Positions 5,123 through 7,957 of a stretch of DNA of 7,957 nt are shown in pieces. Each line of letters opens with the position of its first letter. The stretch's first letter is position 1. A program made the position numbers and the translations under genes. Under the pieces are notes generated by a model that saw only the letters and a program-made list of their open reading frames with translations, made no database searches and was not told the origin of the DNA. The stretch is from the NCBI GenBank assembly GCA_021790035.1, contig JAJYIO010000097.1, positions 1-7,957 of the forward strand, written 5' to 3'. This stretch comes from a bacterium (GTDB lineage Bacteria > Cyanobacteriota > Sericytochromatia > S15B-MN24 > VGJW01).

Positions 5123-6216
5123 TGCGTGCGCTGCGAATCGCCCTGGTCGCTCCGGTCCACGAGGCCTGCCCGCCCCCCGGGTACGGCGGCATCGAACTCG
5201 TCGTCTCGCTGCTGGCCGAAGGCCTCTGGCGCCGAGGTCATCTCGTGACCCTCTTCGCGACCGGAGACTCCGTCACTCCCGCCGAACTTCGCTGGACCGA
5301 ACCAACCGCGCTGCGCAAGCGGCGGCTGCCTCCGGGCGAGTCCCTCGCGGCCGAGATCATCCACGTCAAGAAGGCTTTTGCCGCAGCTAGAGAGTTCGAC
5401 ATCATCCACAACCACACCGGCATCTCGGGCATCGCCATGGCGGGTCTGGTGAAGACTCCGGTTCTCTCGACGCTGCACGGTCCGTTTACGCTCGAGAACG
5501 CCCCGTTCTTCGCAGCGATGAGCGATCATCCGTACGTCGCGATCAGCCGGGCCCAGCAAGATCTGGCGCCGAGTTCCCTGCGCGTCGTCGGCGTCGTGTA
5601 CAACGGCGTCGACACTGCGGGCTTTCGACAGCACACCGAGCCCGGGCAGCTCGTGCCACCCGAGCTCTGGGGGCGGGGTCTGCTCTTCCTCGGCCGGGTG
5701 TCCCGGGAGAAAGGGACGCACCTGGCCTGCCAGGTCGCGCGCCGGTGCGGCCTGCCGCTCACGATCGCCGGGAAGATCGATGCCGTCGACGAGCGGTACT
5801 GGAAGGAGGAGGTCCAGCCTCACGTCGATGGCCGCCAGATCCGGTACATCGGCGAGGTGGGCGGCGACCGGAAGCGTGAGGTCCTGGCCGGATCGCTCGC
5901 GCTCCTGCACCCGGTGCAATGGCCGGAGCCTTTCGGCCTGGTGATGATCGAGGCGATGGCCTGCGGAACCCCCGTCATCGCGCTGTGCGACGGGTCGATC
6001 CCGGAGGTGGTGGACGATCAGGTGACTGGCTACGTGTGTGACGATGTCGACCAGATGGTGGAGGCGGTGGGACGCATCGAGTCTCTCGACCGCCAGACGA
6101 TCCGCGACGTGTGCCGGGTTCGGTTCGACGCATCGGCCATGGTCGACGGCTACCTGTCGCTGTACGAAGCGCTGATCGCCGATTCGCTGCGTCTGGCAAG
6201 CACTCGTGAAGCCTGA
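5122..6216 (+). CDS. Glycosyltransferase family 4 (GT-B fold), second gene of the operon
   Basis: Predicted retaining sugar transferase of 364 aa using a nucleotide-sugar donor in the cytoplasm. The acceptor domain (about 4-175) opens with RIALVAPVHE and the Gly-rich loop PPPGYGGIE at 17-25, typical of one GT4 subgroup; IIHNHTG (94-100) and STLHGPF (116-122) follow. The donor domain (about 185-350) has GRVSREKG at 191-198 with Arg192 and Lys197 for the donor phosphate, IAGKID, and E269-x7-E277 in WPEPFGLVMIEAMACGTPV. ATG 5122 overlaps the previous stop and has a G-run (5110-5115) six bases upstream. The frame is open further upstream, but that stretch is antisense-like Arg-rich shadow of the 73-aa gene. 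The next gene starts within 22 bases or overlaps. Adjacency to a debranching-type glucosidase suggests a glucan or glucosylated product; the exact substrate is unknown. Confidence 0.94.
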   Translation: MRALRIALVAPVHEACPPPGYGGIELVVSLLAEGLWRRGHLVTLFATGDSVTPAELRWTEPTALRKRRLPPGESLAAEIIHVKKAFAAAREFDIIHNHTGISGIAMAGLVKTPVLSTLHGPFTLENAPFFAAMSDHPYVAISRAQQDLAPSSLRVVGVVYNGVDTAGFRQHTEPGQLVPPELWGRGLLFLGRVSREKGTHLACQVARRCGLPLTIAGKIDAVDERYWKEEVQPHVDGRQIRYIGEVGGDRKREVLAGSLALLHPVQWPEPFGLVMIEAMACGTPVIALCDGSIPEVVDDQVTGYVCDDVDQMVEAVGRIESLDRQTIRDVCRVRFDASAMVDGYLSLYEALIADSLRLASTREA

Positions 6217-6238
6217 AAAGCCTCGCCCGGCCGACAAG

Positions 6239-7957
6239 ATGGCCGCTTCCCCGCACGAGATCGAGGTTGCCGGGCGGACCTACCGCGTCGATCAGGAACT
6301 CCAGCAGGTGCTGTCGGAGGGGTTGCCGGCGATCGCGACCGGATGCCGCCACGGGCGCCAGGTGATCAAGCAGGAGAACCTGTTCCTGGTCAGCGACGAC
6401 GACGGCAATCTGTATCCGGGCTGCAGCTGCGGGATGGGGCTGTACTTCAGCGATACCCGGTTCCTCTCGGGCTGGGTCCTCAAGCTCGAGGGCCGGATCC
6501 CGACCTTGCTTTCGTTCTCGGCAGAGCGCAACTACATGGCGCAGATCGAGTTCATGAACCCGCAACTGACGCTCGAATCCGGCCAGGTGGTCCCGCAAGA
6601 GAGCGTCTACTTCAGCGTCATGCGGGCGATCGGGCACGTGGTCCGGGACAAGATCCGGGTCGTGAACTACAACCCGTTCCCGGTCTCCCTGCACTTTTCC
6701 TTGACCTTCCATGCGGACTACTCCGACATCTTCATCGTGCGTGGGTTCAAGGGAAAGCAGGCCGGGGTGTTTCTCGAGCCGCAGATCGAGGCGTCCTCGC
6801 TCACGTTCGGGTACGTCGGCGAGGACCAGGCCTTGCGGCAGACGCGGGTCCAGTTCGCGACCGCCCCCGGGCGGATCGGACCCGAGGCGCCCGGGGAGAA
6901 GTTGCGGGCGACCAGCGCCGTGGCGGAATTCACCGTCGAGCTCGCGGGTCTCGGCTCTCAGAGCACGGTCGAATACACCATCGAGGCCCTGATCGACGGT
7001 GAAGGATCGGCACCCGAGCAGGAGTCGTCCCCCTTCGTCGATTTCCTGGCGGCACTCGGCACTTGCCAGCAACAGCGCGAGGCCTCGCGGGCGCTCCTGA
7101 CCACGAGCCACGAGATCTACAACGTGATCCTGGACCGCAACAAGCGCGATCTCGCCTCGCTCACGACCTTCTACGAGACCGGTCCCTACGCATCGGCGGG
7201 GATTCCATGGTACACGGCGCCGTTCGGACGAGACGGGATCATATCTGCACTCCAGACGCTGGTGCTCGGTCCCGAACTCGCGATGGGAACCCTGCGGTAC
7301 CTCGCCAGGTTCCAGGCCAAGGATGACGACCCGTTCCGCGACGAGGAGCCGGGCAAGATCATGCACGAGCGCCGGGTGGGCGAGCTGGCCAACGTTCGGG
7401 CCATCCCGCACACGCCCTATTACGGCTCGGTCGATAGCACGCCGCTCTTCTTGATCTTGCTGTCCGAGACGTTCCGATGGACGGGGGATCTCGCGTTCGT
7501 CCGGGAGCTCTGGGACGCGGTCGAGGCCGCCCTGATGTGGCTCGAAGGTTACGGGGACCTCGACGGGGACGGCTTCGTCGAATATCAACGCCGGAGTGCG
7601 TCGGGCCTGTTCAGCCAGGGGTGGAAGGACTCCCACAACAGCGTGATCCATCCCGACGCCACGATCGCCCGGCCGCCGATCGCCCTGGCCGAGGTGCAGG
7701 GCTACGTGTACGACGCCAAGATCCGGATCGCGCAGCTCTGCTACCTCCTGGACCTGCGCATCCTGGGCGATCGCCTGGTCCGGGAAGCCCAGGAGCTCAA
7801 GGACGCCTTCAACGAGGCCTTCTGGGACGAGGAGATGGGGTTCTACGTCATGGCACTCGACGCCGACAAGCGGCCGGTCCGGACCCGGACCTCCAATCCG
7901 GGCCATTGCCTGTGGAGCGGCATCGTGCCTCCGGAGCGGGCCCACCTGGTGGCTTCG
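6239..7957 (+). CDS. Amylo-alpha-1,6-glucosidase / bacterial glycogen-debranching-type enzyme (C-terminus off the right edge)
   Basis: Predicted cytosolic hydrolase that removes alpha-1,6-linked glucose from branched glucans. 573 residues are visible of the roughly 700-750 usual. The N-terminal GDE_N_bis-type beta-rich domain spans about 42-235 (ENLFLVSDDDGNL, YFSDTRFLSGW, LSFSAERNY). The (alpha/alpha)6 catalytic domain begins at about 265: GIPWYTAPFGRDG at 321-333, IPHTPYYGSVDSTPLF, DLDGDGFVEYQRR, QGWKDSHNSV with W462, K463 and D464, and ALAEVQGYVYDAK. D464 is the likely active-site acid by family analogy. ATG 6239 begins 22 bases after the GT4 stop; in-frame GTG 6206 would overlap that gene by 11 bases and add 11 residues. 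Neither has a clear RBS, so the start is unsettled. Related enzymes of this fold act on other alpha-glucosides, so glycogen itself as substrate is not proven. Coupled to the GT4 and 73-aa genes. Confidence 0.93.
   Translation, partial: MAASPHEIEVAGRTYRVDQELQQVLSEGLPAIATGCRHGRQVIKQENLFLVSDDDGNLYPGCSCGMGLYFSDTRFLSGWVLKLEGRIPTLLSFSAERNYMAQIEFMNPQLTLESGQVVPQESVYFSVMRAIGHVVRDKIRVVNYNPFPVSLHFSLTFHADYSDIFIVRGFKGKQAGVFLEPQIEASSLTFGYVGEDQALRQTRVQFATAPGRIGPEAPGEKLRATSAVAEFTVELAGLGSQSTVEYTIEALIDGEGSAPEQESSPFVDFLAALGTCQQQREASRALLTTSHEIYNVILDRNKRDLASLTTFYETGPYASAGIPWYTAPFGRDGIISALQTLVLGPELAMGTLRYLARFQAKDDDPFRDEEPGKIMHERRVGELANVRAIPHTPYYGSVDSTPLFLILLSETFRWTGDLAFVRELWDAVEAALMWLEGYGDLDGDGFVEYQRRSASGLFSQGWKDSHNSVIHPDATIARPPIALAEVQGYVYDAKIRIAQLCYLLDLRILGDRLVREAQELKDAFNEAFWDEEMGFYVMALDADKRPVRTRTSNPGHCLWSGIVPPERAHLVAS

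Noticed and set aside
5059..6237. 392-codon minus-strand frame opposite the second GT4 gene (and, similarly, 3620-4738 plus opposite the first GT4)
   Set aside because: Both lie entirely opposite genes with intact EX7E and donor-site motifs, and their composition is His/Arg/Asp-rich shadow type.
5975..7945. Very long open frame on the minus strand (656 codons) opposite the debranching enzyme gene
   Set aside because: The plus strand encodes clear debranching-enzyme motifs throughout. The antisense frame is Arg/Pro/Asp-rich with no recognisable domain, as expected when G/C-ending codons remove stops from the opposite strand.

Overview
This is a GC-rich bacterial window. Coding regions favour G/C-ending codons, and several genes have usable Shine-Dalgarno sequences, including one that fixes a TTG start. 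It holds six protein genes plus one small uncharacterised ORF. I see no rRNA, tRNA, CRISPR array or transposase. The organism cannot be named from the sequence. A type II (FMN-dependent) isopentenyl diphosphate isomerase, a double-zinc-ribbon/cyclase/ATPase fusion and a bacterial GDE-type debranching enzyme fit a free-living, probably uncultured lineage such as high-GC Cyanobacteriota relatives (Sericytochromatia-like), Chloroflexota, Actinomycetota or Myxococcota. That placement is a guess.

Layout. Positions 1-1109 (minus) hold the N-terminal part of a zinc-ribbon/class III adenylate cyclase/AAA-type ATPase fusion that runs off the left edge. A 238-bp gap with an extended -10 promoter for the cyclase and an imperfect direct repeat separates it from fni (1348-2379, minus). 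A divergent intergenic region with an AT-rich patch follows. Next is a LysM plus glucosaminidase cell-wall hydrolase (2523-3530, plus), which converges on a GT4 glycosyltransferase (3554-4705, minus) with only 23 bp between the stop codons.

The right part, from 4778 to the edge, is a plus-strand operon. A good TTGACG-17-TAGGGT promoter leads into a leader carrying three tandem 18-bp repeats, each built around a short palindrome. Then come a 73-aa protein of unknown function (4901-5122), a second GT4 glycosyltransferase that overlaps it by one base (5122-6216), and an amylo-alpha-1,6-glucosidase/glycogen-debranching-type enzyme (6239 or 6206 to beyond 7957). The coupling suggests these three products act together in making, trimming or recycling an alpha-glucan or glucose-containing glycoconjugate. 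The divergent GT4 gene may belong to the same carbohydrate neighbourhood.

The least explained parts are the repeat-bearing leader and the 73-aa protein at the head of the operon. The other genes belong to recognisable families, although the hydrolase has no visible export signal.
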